Positions 52,963 through 61,043 of a stretch of DNA of 64,000 nucleotides are shown piece by piece (the stretch's first letter is position 1; every line of letters starts with the position of its first letter). A program made the position numbers and the translations under genes. The notes below the pieces were generated by a model. That model saw only the letters and a list, made by a program, of their open reading frames with translations. It had not been told where the DNA came from and ran no database searches. The DNA is taken from NCBI GenBank assembly GCA_964360635.1, contig CAYHXO010000010.1:1-64000 (forward strand), read 5' to 3'. This DNA is from CALRGE01 sp964360635. GTDB lineage: Bacteria; Patescibacteriota; Gracilibacteria; UBA1369; 2-02-FULL-48-14.

Positions 52963-53870
52963 AGTTTTTCTGCTACGCGCATTTTTGCGCTTCTTGCTCT
53001 AGGGTTTATGTTTACTTCTTCTTGCGAAGGTAAGATCGGTTTTTTGCTCAGGAGGGAAAGAACTTTAGGTCTTAGGACTCTGCCACCAAATATATCAGTT
53101 GGATCGCGGAGGTCAGTGGCGAATTGCTTAAAGATAGATTTTACAATCCTGTCTTCAAGAGAGTGATAACTCAGCACGACCACGCGTCCTTGAGGAGCGA
53201 GTAACTCAATAGCTTGAGTAAGAGCAAGCTCCAAAGCTTCTAGTTCCTCATTCACCGCGATTCGCAGTGACTGAAATATTGCCGCCACCCTAGTTTCACC
53301 GAGAACTTTTTCCACCAATCTCGCTAATTCGAGAGTTGTAGTGATTTTTTGCATCTTTACTGCCTTAGCCAGTTTTCTAGATCGCCTTTCTTCTCCGTAT
53401 TTCCAGAAAATTTCAGCGACTTTTTCTTCGGGCCAAGAATTGAGAATGTCCGCGGCCGTGAAACCTTTTGAGGCGTCAAAGCGCATATCTAGCGGACCGT
53501 CCTTTCTGAAAGAAAATCCTCTTTCGGGTTGGTCAACATGTGGGGAGGAGAGTCCAAGATCAAAGATTATTGCGTTAATTTGATCGCAGCCTTTCCCTCT
53601 GAGCCGATCTTTCAAAGAAGCAAATGAGTCGTGGAAAATTTCAAAGTTTTCTGCGACTTCTTCCAATCTCGCCTTTGCTGGCACAAGATTTCTTTCATCT
53701 TTTTCGAAGGCAAATAGTGAACCTTTCGGTCCAATTCCTTTCAAAATTTCGATAGAATGTCCTCCTAATCCAAGCGTACAATCAACGGCAATCTGGCCAG
53801 GTTTAAGGTTAAGAGACTCTATTGTCTCTTTAAGCATTACCGGATCATGAGTTGCGCAAGTTTTGTGCAC
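52959..53870 (-). CDS. rsmH: 16S rRNA (cytosine1402-N4)-methyltransferase
   Basis: 303 aa from a GTG at 53870. Methylates C1402 in the decoding centre. HDPVMLKETIESLNLKPGQIA at the start (about 8-28), SAM motif VDCTLGLGGHSIEIL (about 29-43), FDLGLSSPHVDQPERGFSF (about 98-116) followed by DGPLDMRFD, ALELALTQAIELLAPQGRVV and LSYHSLEDRIVKSIFK near 230-246. All expected blocks present. Confidence 0.95.
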   Translation of the reverse strand: MHKTCATHDPVMLKETIESLNLKPGQIAVDCTLGLGGHSIEILKGIGPKGSLFAFEKDERNLVPAKARLEEVAENFEIFHDSFASLKDRLRGKGCDQINAIIFDLGLSSPHVDQPERGFSFRKDGPLDMRFDASKGFTAADILNSWPEEKVAEIFWKYGEERRSRKLAKAVKMQKITTTLELARLVEKVLGETRVAAIFQSLRIAVNEELEALELALTQAIELLAPQGRVVVLSYHSLEDRIVKSIFKQFATDLRDPTDIFGGRVLRPKVLSLLSKKPILPSQEEVNINPRARSAKMRVAEKL

Positions 53871-53911
53871 ACTAGTGGATAAGTTTTTTGAACGAGCGTG
53901 GAAGTGACAAA

Positions 53912-53940
53912 AAAGTATTCCGGAGAATTAAGTCCGTCAA
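53912..53940 (-). promoter_or_regulatory. Promoter of rsmH-ftsL
   Basis: Minus strand TTGACG (53940-53935), 17-nt spacer, TACTTT (53917-53912). Leader of about 35 nt. Confidence 0.5.
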
Positions 53941-53960
53941 GAAAATTTGATACATTGTTA

Positions 53961-54000
53961 CAAAACAGCACAAAACAGTGCATACAAATTGTGCGCACAA
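53961..54000. repeat. 10-bp direct repeats and a palindrome upstream of rsmH
   Basis: CAAAACAGCA CAAAACAGTG are two tandem 10-mers (53961-53980) and TTGTGCGCACAA is a perfect 12-bp palindrome (53989-54000). Related TTTGTGCACAC at 53862-53872 and TTTTGTGTGCAC at 54111-54122. They lie about 20 bp upstream of the rsmH -35 box. Candidate regulator sites in a 291-base gap with no supported gene. Confidence 0.45.
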
Positions 54001-54161
54001 AGTCCTATTTTTAGCCTCAAATAACCTGAAATTCGAGGTACAGAAGTGTCGAGCAAAAGCACTTGCGGGCTTCACCCGCTGTTGTATAAAAAATATGCAC
54101 CATGAACTGATTTTGTGTGCACTAAAGCAAGTCGCCACGAAATATAGTGGCGCACAGATAC

Positions 54162-54719
54162 TCACCCAATCTTCAGATCACCTTGTCTGATTATTTTCAA
54201 ACTATCCCCTATCACTTCAATAATAGTAGAAGGAGATATTGGCGGAATTCTACCGCTATCTAAAATAAAATCCGGTTTCAAATCAGCAAATTCATCAACA
54301 GAATAAGCCTGATGCAAACCATGAATGTTCGCGCTGGTTGTTGTAATCGGGCCACCAAAACTCTCAACTAATTGACGTGTTACTTCATTCGAACTAACTC
54401 TAATGCCAATCGTAGCTACTCCAGGATTAATCCACAGCGGTAAAGCCGCCATTCTCGGAACAACAATCGTAAGTGGGCCAGGCCAGTATTTCTCCGCCAG
54501 ACCACGCGCCAAATCTGAAAACTCTCCATACTTCTTCGCCTCTTCAAGCGAAGCACACAAAATACTCACTGGTTTATCTAAATCCATCTTTTTCATATCG
54601 TAAAGCCGCGTAAGCGCGGCTGGAGAAAAAATATCGGCGGCCAAACCATAACAAGTTTCAGTTGCATGAGCCACAACCTTCCCTGTCCGCAATGCCTGAA
54701 CTGCATCTGTAAAATTCAT
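54162..54719 (-). CDS. tsaC: Threonylcarbamoyl-AMP synthase
   Basis: 185 aa. Makes threonylcarbamoyl-AMP for the t6A37 modification of tRNAs that read ANN codons. YrdC fold signatures: GKVVAHATETCYGLAADIFS (about 13-32), LYDMKKMDLDKPVSILCAS (about 38-56), LAEKYWPGPLTIVVPR (about 73-88), GIRVSSNEVTRQLVESFGGP (about 105-124) and TTSANIHG (about 126). It is the short TsaC form with no Sua5 domain. Confidence 0.94.
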   Translation of the reverse strand: MNFTDAVQALRTGKVVAHATETCYGLAADIFSPAALTRLYDMKKMDLDKPVSILCASLEEAKKYGEFSDLARGLAEKYWPGPLTIVVPRMAALPLWINPGVATIGIRVSSNEVTRQLVESFGGPITTTSANIHGLHQAYSVDEFADLKPDFILDSGRIPPISPSTIIEVIGDSLKIIRQGDLKIG

Positions 54720-54725
54720 ATTTTA

Positions 54726-54734
54726 CTTATATCA
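54726..54734 (-). promoter_or_regulatory. tsaC extended -10 box, leaderless geometry
   Basis: Minus strand TGA followed by TATAAG (54731-54726), then exactly 6 nt to the ATG at 54719. A weak -35 TTGGTG lies 18 nt upstream. Confidence 0.6.
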
Positions 54735-54739
54735 TAGGC

Positions 54740-54768
54740 TTTACAAAAACACCAAACCATTGTATGGT
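54740..54768 (+). promoter_or_regulatory. Promoter of the cyclase-like gene
   Basis: TTTACA (54740-54745), 17-nt spacer, TATGGT (54763-54768). The first in-frame ATG (54764) is inside this -10 box, so the ATG at 54779 must be the start, leaving a leader of about 4 nt. The two divergent promoters overlap face to face. Confidence 0.7.
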
Positions 54769-54778
54769 ACGGACAACT

Positions 54779-57700
54779 ATGGGAAATATACAAATTATCG
54801 ATCGCAGAGAGGATAAAAGTAAAGATATTCCTGATGAAACGCCAGAGCCAATTGAGGGAGAAGTATCTGATGATGTTTGGAATTTAAACTCCGAAACAAG
54901 TGCAGAAATAATTAGCATTCTAAGTGAAGGGAATCAGAAAAATATGTTGAGAAGCATTTTACGTGCAATCAAAAAAACCGGGGACATCAAAGATATTACC
55001 GATACCTTAAAAACATATAACATCGACCAACTTTGGAAATTAATTACTGCACCACCTTGGGTGAAGACATACATCGAGCCGCTTAGAGAAGAAATTGCAA
55101 AACGATTTCTTCTAAATCCTGACCTAAGTACAGATGATGCAATCAGTAACATATATCTAAATTTCAATCTGAAGCCAGGATTTACAGTCGTCGCAGACCT
55201 AAATGCATATTCAAATTTTCAGTATAAGGCTACAGACTCACAAAAAGCGTCATTGGATGAAAGTTATCAAATAACAATGTTTGCACTTTGTAAAAAGTTC
55301 AACGTAAAACTTTTACAAGCACCGGCGGGAGACGCATATGTTTTTTATGTTGAGGAGAATCTAGCTGCTTTTTTAAAAGCTCTTCGAGAAGTAAAAATCA
55401 AAGTCCCATTAAATAATCCTGACAAAAATCTGTATCCTGATGGAAACTTCACATTTTCAACTGGTGTGGCAAAAGCGGATGGAGATTTAAGACTTTCACT
55501 GTATACATCTCCAAAAGGTATAGAAGATGGCATAATTGATGTAGACGGAGCAACATATGTTAGGGCAATTCAGGGCCAAAAAAATGTAGGAAAAAATAAA
55601 ATGGAGGTTGACGATGAGACAAAAGTTTATTTGAAAGAAATTGGAATTAAACTACAGAGCAATGTAATTACGGATACTGATTTGGGAAATATTCAAATCC
55701 CAGATAGATGCATCAATTTAAATCAACATTCTCTCCCAATAAGTCGCAAAGAATCAATTGCTATAATCTCAGCTCTTGCTCAGGCAACTCACCCACGTGG
55801 TTGCATAAGTGCGATTGATAATCAATCACGCGGGAAAGAAGGTAATGTTAACGCTATTGATCTTACTTCAATCGCATTTCAAATTGGAAGTCTTGAAGAT
55901 CTCGGCATGAGGCAAGAAAGATATTCGTCTGTAATTAAAAAATACTTCAGATTAATTCAAAATTACCGTGACTTTTTTACATTTAAAAAAGATGGTGAAA
56001 AATTACATGTACATACAAAACTTCCTTTGAATGAAGAAAATGGCAAGAAAATTATAGCTTTTTGCAGAGATATGGCAGCAATGATTACAAATGAAGGATT
56101 TAAATTAGGAATAGGAGTTGGTTACACTGAAGGCACAGTCAGGACCAGAGTATTAGGTAGCTCTCTTGAAGAAAGAGCAGGACCGGGTATTGTAAAATCC
56201 GTAAGGCTGGGCACTCACAGCCGTGATTTAAGAATTGATACTGAATTTTGCATAAAAGCTTTCGGAAATATATTCGAGTTTGAAACTGTGAAAGCTAAAG
56301 GTGGGGACATAATGTGTCTAAAAATTGGTCTTGATGAAATAGATCCGGAAAAAATTTCTGGTAAAGATCTCGTCGGAGTAGATCAAGAAAAAAGCGAAAT
56401 TGAAGATTTCATTTCAAAACTCGGAACGAACGGGAATTTCTTAAAAATTCACTCAAATCTCAGCGGAGCCGGTGTGTCGGCACTCATGAGATATTCTCTG
56501 AAAAAAGCCCAGAGCAAAGGGGTTAAAGCAACTTCAATTGAAAAGATTGGACAAGATTCATACTCATTGATTCGAGGGCTTGTTTATAACTTCTATCCAG
56601 AACTTAAAAAAGAAATCGGAGTAAAAGACTTATTAGATAAATTTGATGCACTTCTACTTGATTCCACAGTACTCAATAGAACAAATCTCTTAATATTGGA
56701 TGCGAAAGAAATTAACCCGAATGAAAGACCTCTTTTTGAAAAATTTGCTGCCGCTATCGTAACAACAAAAACTGGACTAATTCACAGTGGTGATTTCGGA
56801 GGTAAAACAATCGAGCTTAAAGAAATGAAGATCGAAGATGCTGTTGATATGTTAATGGACATAAATACAATACATTTAGATTTAATAACTGATCTGAAGC
56901 CGCTAACTGTAGCGCTGGAAAAATTTTGTACTGAAGAACGTTTTCAAATTACACCCAGAAATTTAATATATATTCTGAACGGAGGACTTTCGAAAGAAGG
57001 TGGTAGAATTTTCTTTGACAAACAAAAAACAAAAAATATAAAAACAGGAGAAATCGGACGTAAAATTCGAGAACAAGAAGTCGCAGAAGAAAGACAGTTT
57101 ATCTTGGGATTAGTAGCATCTGTTAAATTTCAAACAAGCGCAAAGATTCTCTGGCCAATTTATTGTAAATTAAAAGATATTCCGAATAATGATTCTACCA
57201 AAAAAAGTGCATTTTTAGAAGATCTCGAATTTTTAAAAGACAAAAACCTACTCGAAAAAATCGGCGATAACTACGATCTGAAAGATAAAAATGAAAGAAG
57301 TTCTGCTCTACTTCTCGCTATTAAAGATGAAACTGAATTTTCACGAATGCTAATTTTGGAAAACGCATTTGAAGGAGAAGAAATCGACTCTGTTGAGGCA
57401 AAATTCCAACATCTTTTGAATACCGGTGTAGCAAAAGAACAAAGCTTAATTAAATGTTGCACAAAAGTAGCTAAATATTACACTGACCAAGGTTTCATTT
57501 CTGAAGCCAGAAGAGTCTATTCAGACTACCTAAGAAAATATGGTATATCGCAAATCAAACCTGAAAACTTTGATTTTTTCATGTCGATGGCTCAATCCTT
57601 CCACACCAGCGATGAAGATCAAAGAAAAATAGCCGAGGAAATCTACTCTAAAATAGAATCCATCGATTCCGTCGAAAGTATAAAGTTGAAGCTGATATGG

Positions 57701-58624
57701 AGACGATATAGATTGTGCGCTTTGAATGGGAAGAATAATGCGTTACCTGGAAATGTAGTTTCAACTATCGAAAATTCCTCCGTTGAAAAAGAACTTGATG
57801 GCATATTTGAAATGCGCGAAAGACAAGCGATTTTCAAAAAACTTGTTGCTGATCTGCGAACTCTTTCCATTAGCAATGAAAGAGATGGATTAATTGCTAC
57901 AATTGAAATGGATAATTTACTAAGAAAAGTTTACACACTCCGTTCTTTAAAAGATAAGAGAGTAATAGAAAAAGATGAATTAAAAGAATATTACAAAAAG
58001 AAAAAAATGTTATTTAAAGATGAACTGGATGCATTGATGAAATTTGGTCCAAAAGGTTCAGAAGAAAGCCAAGCCACATTTTTAAGATTATGTGGTGGCA
58101 CCAGTAATCAACTTGGAGATCCTCAGGCAGCAATTAAAATTTTTGACCAAGCTGGAAACAAATTTGCAAATATTAATCCTCCTGATTTATTTCAAACAAA
58201 TGACACCCTCCAAGGTGTTGTTGAAGCTTACGATTATTTATGCCGAGAAAAAGCAAGCTCACCTGAATCAAGCAGAGAAGAAACTTTTGAAATGTTAGAG
58301 GGATTGGAGGAAAGAATTCGTAAATTGGAATCATCTGCAATTCTCTCCGGTGACATACTAAATAGAGCGAATGCAATGCTAGGGTACTGCGCGCTCTGTG
58401 AATATAAAATTAGAGCTATAGCAAAATATCCAAATATAGATTCAGATAAAGAATTGGTAAAAGAGACGATTTCAATAAATGAGCATATGGCTAACAATTA
58501 TGTCCGCTTAAAACTACATCACACCAAAGGAGCCGGAGAGAGAAATATCAGAAATGAAAATGAACAAATAAAAACTGAACTCACAACAGCAGTTCAGCTT
58601 TTACCTCTTGAATTAAGATTTTAA
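54779..58624 (+). CDS. Giant signalling protein with two cyclase-like domains, ATPase-like domain and helical repeat region
   Basis: 1281 aa. By eye it follows the order of soluble adenylyl cyclases: CHD-CHD-STAND/AAA-TPR. CHD1 (about 125-290) has FTVVADLNAYSNF and APAGDAYVFYV, keeping both metal-binding Asp residues (about 140 and 185), and a GATYVRAIQGQKNV block where class III cyclases have GDxVNxAAR. CHD2 (about 365-510) has GIGVGYTEGTVRTRVLGSS and GPGIVKSVRLGTH, keeping the Arg but not the Asn of the transition-state pair. DLVGVDQEKSEIEDFISKL with HSNLSGAGVSAL (about 530-565) looks like a degenerate Walker A region. Residues about 800-1281 are helical, TPR-like. Catalysis is uncertain. 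It converges on an operon that encodes a cNMP-binding-like protein. Confidence 0.65.
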   Translation: MGNIQIIDRREDKSKDIPDETPEPIEGEVSDDVWNLNSETSAEIISILSEGNQKNMLRSILRAIKKTGDIKDITDTLKTYNIDQLWKLITAPPWVKTYIEPLREEIAKRFLLNPDLSTDDAISNIYLNFNLKPGFTVVADLNAYSNFQYKATDSQKASLDESYQITMFALCKKFNVKLLQAPAGDAYVFYVEENLAAFLKALREVKIKVPLNNPDKNLYPDGNFTFSTGVAKADGDLRLSLYTSPKGIEDGIIDVDGATYVRAIQGQKNVGKNKMEVDDETKVYLKEIGIKLQSNVITDTDLGNIQIPDRCINLNQHSLPISRKESIAIISALAQATHPRGCISAIDNQSRGKEGNVNAIDLTSIAFQIGSLEDLGMRQERYSSVIKKYFRLIQNYRDFFTFKKDGEKLHVHTKLPLNEENGKKIIAFCRDMAAMITNEGFKLGIGVGYTEGTVRTRVLGSSLEERAGPGIVKSVRLGTHSRDLRIDTEFCIKAFGNIFEFETVKAKGGDIMCLKIGLDEIDPEKISGKDLVGVDQEKSEIEDFISKLGTNGNFLKIHSNLSGAGVSALMRYSLKKAQSKGVKATSIEKIGQDSYSLIRGLVYNFYPELKKEIGVKDLLDKFDALLLDSTVLNRTNLLILDAKEINPNERPLFEKFAAAIVTTKTGLIHSGDFGGKTIELKEMKIEDAVDMLMDINTIHLDLITDLKPLTVALEKFCTEERFQITPRNLIYILNGGLSKEGGRIFFDKQKTKNIKTGEIGRKIREQEVAEERQFILGLVASVKFQTSAKILWPIYCKLKDIPNNDSTKKSAFLEDLEFLKDKNLLEKIGDNYDLKDKNERSSALLLAIKDETEFSRMLILENAFEGEEIDSVEAKFQHLLNTGVAKEQSLIKCCTKVAKYYTDQGFISEARRVYSDYLRKYGISQIKPENFDFFMSMAQSFHTSDEDQRKIAEEIYSKIESIDSVESIKLKLIWRRYRLCALNGKNNALPGNVVSTIENSSVEKELDGIFEMRERQAIFKKLVADLRTLSISNERDGLIATIEMDNLLRKVYTLRSLKDKRVIEKDELKEYYKKKKMLFKDELDALMKFGPKGSEESQATFLRLCGGTSNQLGDPQAAIKIFDQAGNKFANINPPDLFQTNDTLQGVVEAYDYLCREKASSPESSREETFEMLEGLEERIRKLESSAILSGDILNRANAMLGYCALCEYKIRAIAKYPNIDSDKELVKETISINEHMANNYVRLKLHHTKGAGERNIRNENEQIKTELTTAVQLLPLELRF

Positions 58625-58632
58625 TTTCTTAA

Positions 58633-58803
58633 CTATTTAATTCCCATCTCACCCTGTATACTAGAAGATTTCAATTGAAGAATACTTGTTGACCCTTCTT
58701 TATAAGACTTAAGCTCATTGTATGTCTTCATATACAAGACTGATACAATAGCAAGAATCACGACAGAGATGATAAGTAAGATTTTAAGTGTTTTAGGTGT
58801 CAT
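58633..58803 (-). CDS. Small single-pass membrane protein
   Basis: 56 aa: MTPKTLKILLIISVVILAIV forms a membrane segment (about 6-25), followed by a short polar tail ending SSSIQGEMGIK. Its tail shares the motif SIQGEM with the upstream 76-aa protein, one base away, so the two look like diverged tandem copies. No signal cleavage site seen. Function unknown. Confidence 0.6.
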   Translation of the reverse strand: MTPKTLKILLIISVVILAIVSVLYMKTYNELKSYKEGSTSILQLKSSSIQGEMGIK

Positions 58804-58804
58804 A

Positions 58805-59035
58805 TTAATTCATTTCTCCTTGAATGGAGTTAACGGGTAAAGATATAGAAGTTTTTTGTATTCTACCTTCGCTGTCTTTAAGGTCAACCTCACCTGTAGA
58901 ACGAAGATACATTACAGTAACTGTGGCAAGAGCCAAAATTACAAGGATGATTGCAATCACAATTTTATTGTGTTTTTGCGCATCAACATGACCGTGTTTT
59001 TGCATATTTGTTTTTGTTATAGAATATGTAATCAT
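58805..59035 (-). CDS. Small single-pass membrane protein, paralog of its downstream neighbour
   Basis: 76 aa from 59035; the ATG at 59005 (MQKHGHVDAQKHNK) is an alternative and would match the shorter neighbour better. One membrane segment (KIVIAIILVILALATVTVMY, about 24-43), then a polar tail ending VNSIQGEMN. His-rich stretch before the membrane segment. Part of the minus-strand operon that begins with the cNMP-binding-like gene at 60719. Confidence 0.6.
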   Translation of the reverse strand: MITYSITKTNMQKHGHVDAQKHNKIVIAIILVILALATVTVMYLRSTGEVDLKDSEGRIQKTSISLPVNSIQGEMN

Positions 59036-59059
59036 TTAATCGTAACATATTTTCGCAAT

Positions 59060-59536
59060 TTAGACAAGCTCGGAATCCTTGCCTATTTTAAGCATTCCAA
59101 CTCTTACATTCGAGCCGGACAATTTTGCAGCCTGCCCTTGCACTGCAACATCCATACATTTTTCATAATTAGAATTGTCTCTAGCAACATTGACATACAC
59201 AACAGTCGTTTCTTTATCAGCAATCAATTTTACCGAAGAATGAGGTTGTACTCCAACAGCATTTGCCGAAACCTCACCTTCAATGCCACTATCAGGAATA
59301 ACTTCAGAAATTTCTTCGTGTATGCCATCAAGCTCTTCATCAATATCATCTTCATATTCAAGAATAAAATCTCTTAAGGCGCTAAGCGAAATATTTGGGT
59401 CACCGGCATGAAGCCCTACTATAGCCGCTTCATTTTCCATATCACCTCTGGTCGGAAGCCGAACCGGCAAACCATCAGGAATGGGTGCAGCTTCAGTGTC
59501 TATTACTTCATCATCTGGACCATCTGGATTTGGCAT
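59060..59536 (-). CDS. Hypothetical acidic protein, shares a C-terminal domain with its neighbour
   Basis: 158 aa. A Pro/Asp-rich start (MPNPDGPDDEVIDTEAAPIP), an acidic helix (about 48-75), and a C-terminal domain (about 75-155). The last part aligns by eye with the end of the 390-aa protein just upstream: SANAVGVQPHSSVKL, TTVVYVNVARDNSNYEKCMD and AAKLSGSNVR versus EANALGVIPLKNIKI, TTIVYVDLNPAMPNYKEILR and HSKLTKANLR. Function unknown. The gap to the upstream gene is 10 bases. Confidence 0.65.
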   Translation of the reverse strand: MPNPDGPDDEVIDTEAAPIPDGLPVRLPTRGDMENEAAIVGLHAGDPNISLSALRDFILEYEDDIDEELDGIHEEISEVIPDSGIEGEVSANAVGVQPHSSVKLIADKETTVVYVNVARDNSNYEKCMDVAVQGQAAKLSGSNVRVGMLKIGKDSELV

Positions 59537-59546
59537 AGAAAATTTA

Positions 59547-60719
59547 TTAAGACTTTTGAATCGCGGCCCTTCTTAAGTTTGCTTTTGTAAGTTTTGAATG
59601 TTGACCGTCTAAGAGAGCCCTTAATATTTCTTTATAATTTGGCATAGCCGGATTGAGATCTACATATACAATAGTTGTGCCTGAAATACCTGCACTGATT
59701 TTAATATTTTTTAGAGGAATAACTCCAAGAGCATTTGCTTCAAAAATAATATTTCCATCTGCAATATCTGCAAGAATTTCATGGCTAAACGGCTCAACAG
59801 TCTCATTGGCAACAGTAACCCCACCTCTTGAGATTAAACCAAAATAACCCAGGCCCGGTGCCTTTACTTGATCACCTGCAACATATTCTTTGGCAAAACT
59901 AGCATCTCCTTCAATACCCAAACCATCAGCAATTATATCATTAATAATTTTTGATACTTTTGGCATTGGTGGAAAATCAACACATGTCTTATCTGCCATT
60001 TCAGGATCAACCTTATCAGGATCCTGAATTTGATATTTTGTTAATGGAGACTTTTTGATGATATTTTCATAAACAGTTTCCTGAGATCTACCATGTAGTG
60101 ATTCAAAAAGTTCGTGTGGAACATATAAAAATTCCGCTCCGCCTTTCTTTACACACACAACCGAACTGGTGGGCTTATACCCCAAAGCCATCATATACTC
60201 ACCTAAAAAGTCATATTTTTTTAAATTCCTTCCTGTAATCTGTTTATTCGGTATACCTTCTTCGTCAACTACGATTTGTACACCTGTATCACTCTCCATT
60301 GGTATCAACAAACCCTTCACTAAACCACCTTTAGAAATTATTTCAGCTCCCTCATCAGCTCCTAAAATCTGTGCTTTTTGAGCAATAGTTTTCATAATAT
60401 TAACACCAACTCCAAGAAAAACGGGTGACATTTTCAATCTATCAATAACGTTCCTTTCTCCAAGAACTTCTGCCGCATTTTCATGAAACATAATACGTGG
60501 AACACTTGGCGTGTTTGGCCGTACATCATCCTCCATTCTATTCACATTAACAACAGCACGGCGCGTGTCCAAAATAATTTCAAATGAACCGCCCAACCCT
60601 TTGGCAAGATGATCTTGAACCAAATCTGCAATTGGCTGGAGATCAGTCTCTTCAATCTCATCAAAATTCGCAGGACCTTCACCACGTTCCGGCACATCTA
60701 TGTCGTTAGTTGTTCCCAT
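59547..60719 (-). CDS. Protein with a cyclic-nucleotide-binding-like domain
   Basis: 390 aa. Residues about 90-212 fit the CNB fold: RLKMSPVFLGVGVNIMKTIA, AEIISKGGLVKGLLIPMES, VQIVVDEEG, then the phosphate-binding cassette position FLGEYMMALGYKPTSSVVCV (171-190) and LYVPHELFESLHG. The canonical cassette FGE..AL.....PRAA keeps Gly-Glu, but the phosphate-binding Arg is replaced (PTSS), so cAMP binding in the usual way is doubtful. The C-terminal domain (about 300-388) is duplicated in the next gene. No membrane segment. First gene of the operon; converges with the cyclase-like gene, which makes a signalling link plausible. Confidence 0.65.
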   Translation of the reverse strand: MGTTNDIDVPERGEGPANFDEIEETDLQPIADLVQDHLAKGLGGSFEIILDTRRAVVNVNRMEDDVRPNTPSVPRIMFHENAAEVLGERNVIDRLKMSPVFLGVGVNIMKTIAQKAQILGADEGAEIISKGGLVKGLLIPMESDTGVQIVVDEEGIPNKQITGRNLKKYDFLGEYMMALGYKPTSSVVCVKKGGAEFLYVPHELFESLHGRSQETVYENIIKKSPLTKYQIQDPDKVDPEMADKTCVDFPPMPKVSKIINDIIADGLGIEGDASFAKEYVAGDQVKAPGLGYFGLISRGGVTVANETVEPFSHEILADIADGNIIFEANALGVIPLKNIKISAGISGTTIVYVDLNPAMPNYKEILRALLDGQHSKLTKANLRRAAIQKS

Positions 60720-60745
60720 AAATTATTATTAAATGATAGTAGATC

Positions 60746-60774
60746 TTAATAGCACCCAGCTGCAGCAAAATCAA
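60746..60774 (-). promoter_or_regulatory. Promoter of the cNMP-binding-like operon
   Basis: Minus strand TTGATT (60774-60769), 17-nt spacer ending in an extended TGC, TATTAA (60751-60746). Leader of about 20 nt to the ATG at 60719. Confidence 0.6.
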
Positions 60775-60831
60775 ATTTTCAAACGTGCGTACAAAGACAA
60801 ATTGTGTGATTTTATTTAATGCGAATACTAT

Positions 60832-60995
60832 AAAATCAAATTGAGGATTTATTGTTAAAAGAAAATATTTAATATCGTCTATGAAGCAATAAATTTATTA
60901 GGAAGTTTAAGTAAAGTTCATGAACTTTACTTAAACGCTCCCTTGCTGAATAGACGATATTAAATATTTCCGTCTTAAATCCTCAATTTGATTTT
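60832..60995. repeat. 164-bp three-tier palindromic element
   Basis: Three nested perfect inverted repeats in the 324-base gap before gap. Outer 20-bp arms: 60832-60851 and 60976-60995. Middle 20-bp arms: 60863-60882 and 60950-60969. Inner 16-bp arms with no loop: 60905-60920 and 60921-60936 (GTTTAAGTAAAGTTCA and its complement). The whole can fold into one long interrupted hairpin in DNA or RNA. No gene is seen in the gap and no clear target-site duplication flanks it. Could be a palindromic mobile element, a structured RNA or a regulator array. Confidence 0.85.
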
Positions 60996-61015
60996 TCCAA
61001 ATCTCACATTATACT
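60988..61015 (+). promoter_or_regulatory. gap promoter, overlapping the palindrome
   Basis: TTGATT (60988-60993), 16-nt spacer, TATACT (61010-61015). The -35 box lies in the right outer arm of the palindromic element. Leader of about 22 nt to the ATG at 61044. Confidence 0.65.
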
Positions 61016-61043
61016 GTCCGCGATTTTAAATAACCCCACACAC

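Noticed and set aside
53872..54165. 97-codon minus-strand frame between rsmH and tsaC
   Set aside because: Cys/Phe-rich composition unlike real proteins here, and it covers the rsmH promoter and repeat region.
54764..54778. Upstream ATG of the cyclase-like gene
   Set aside because: It lies inside the TATGGT -10 box, so it would not be in the transcript.
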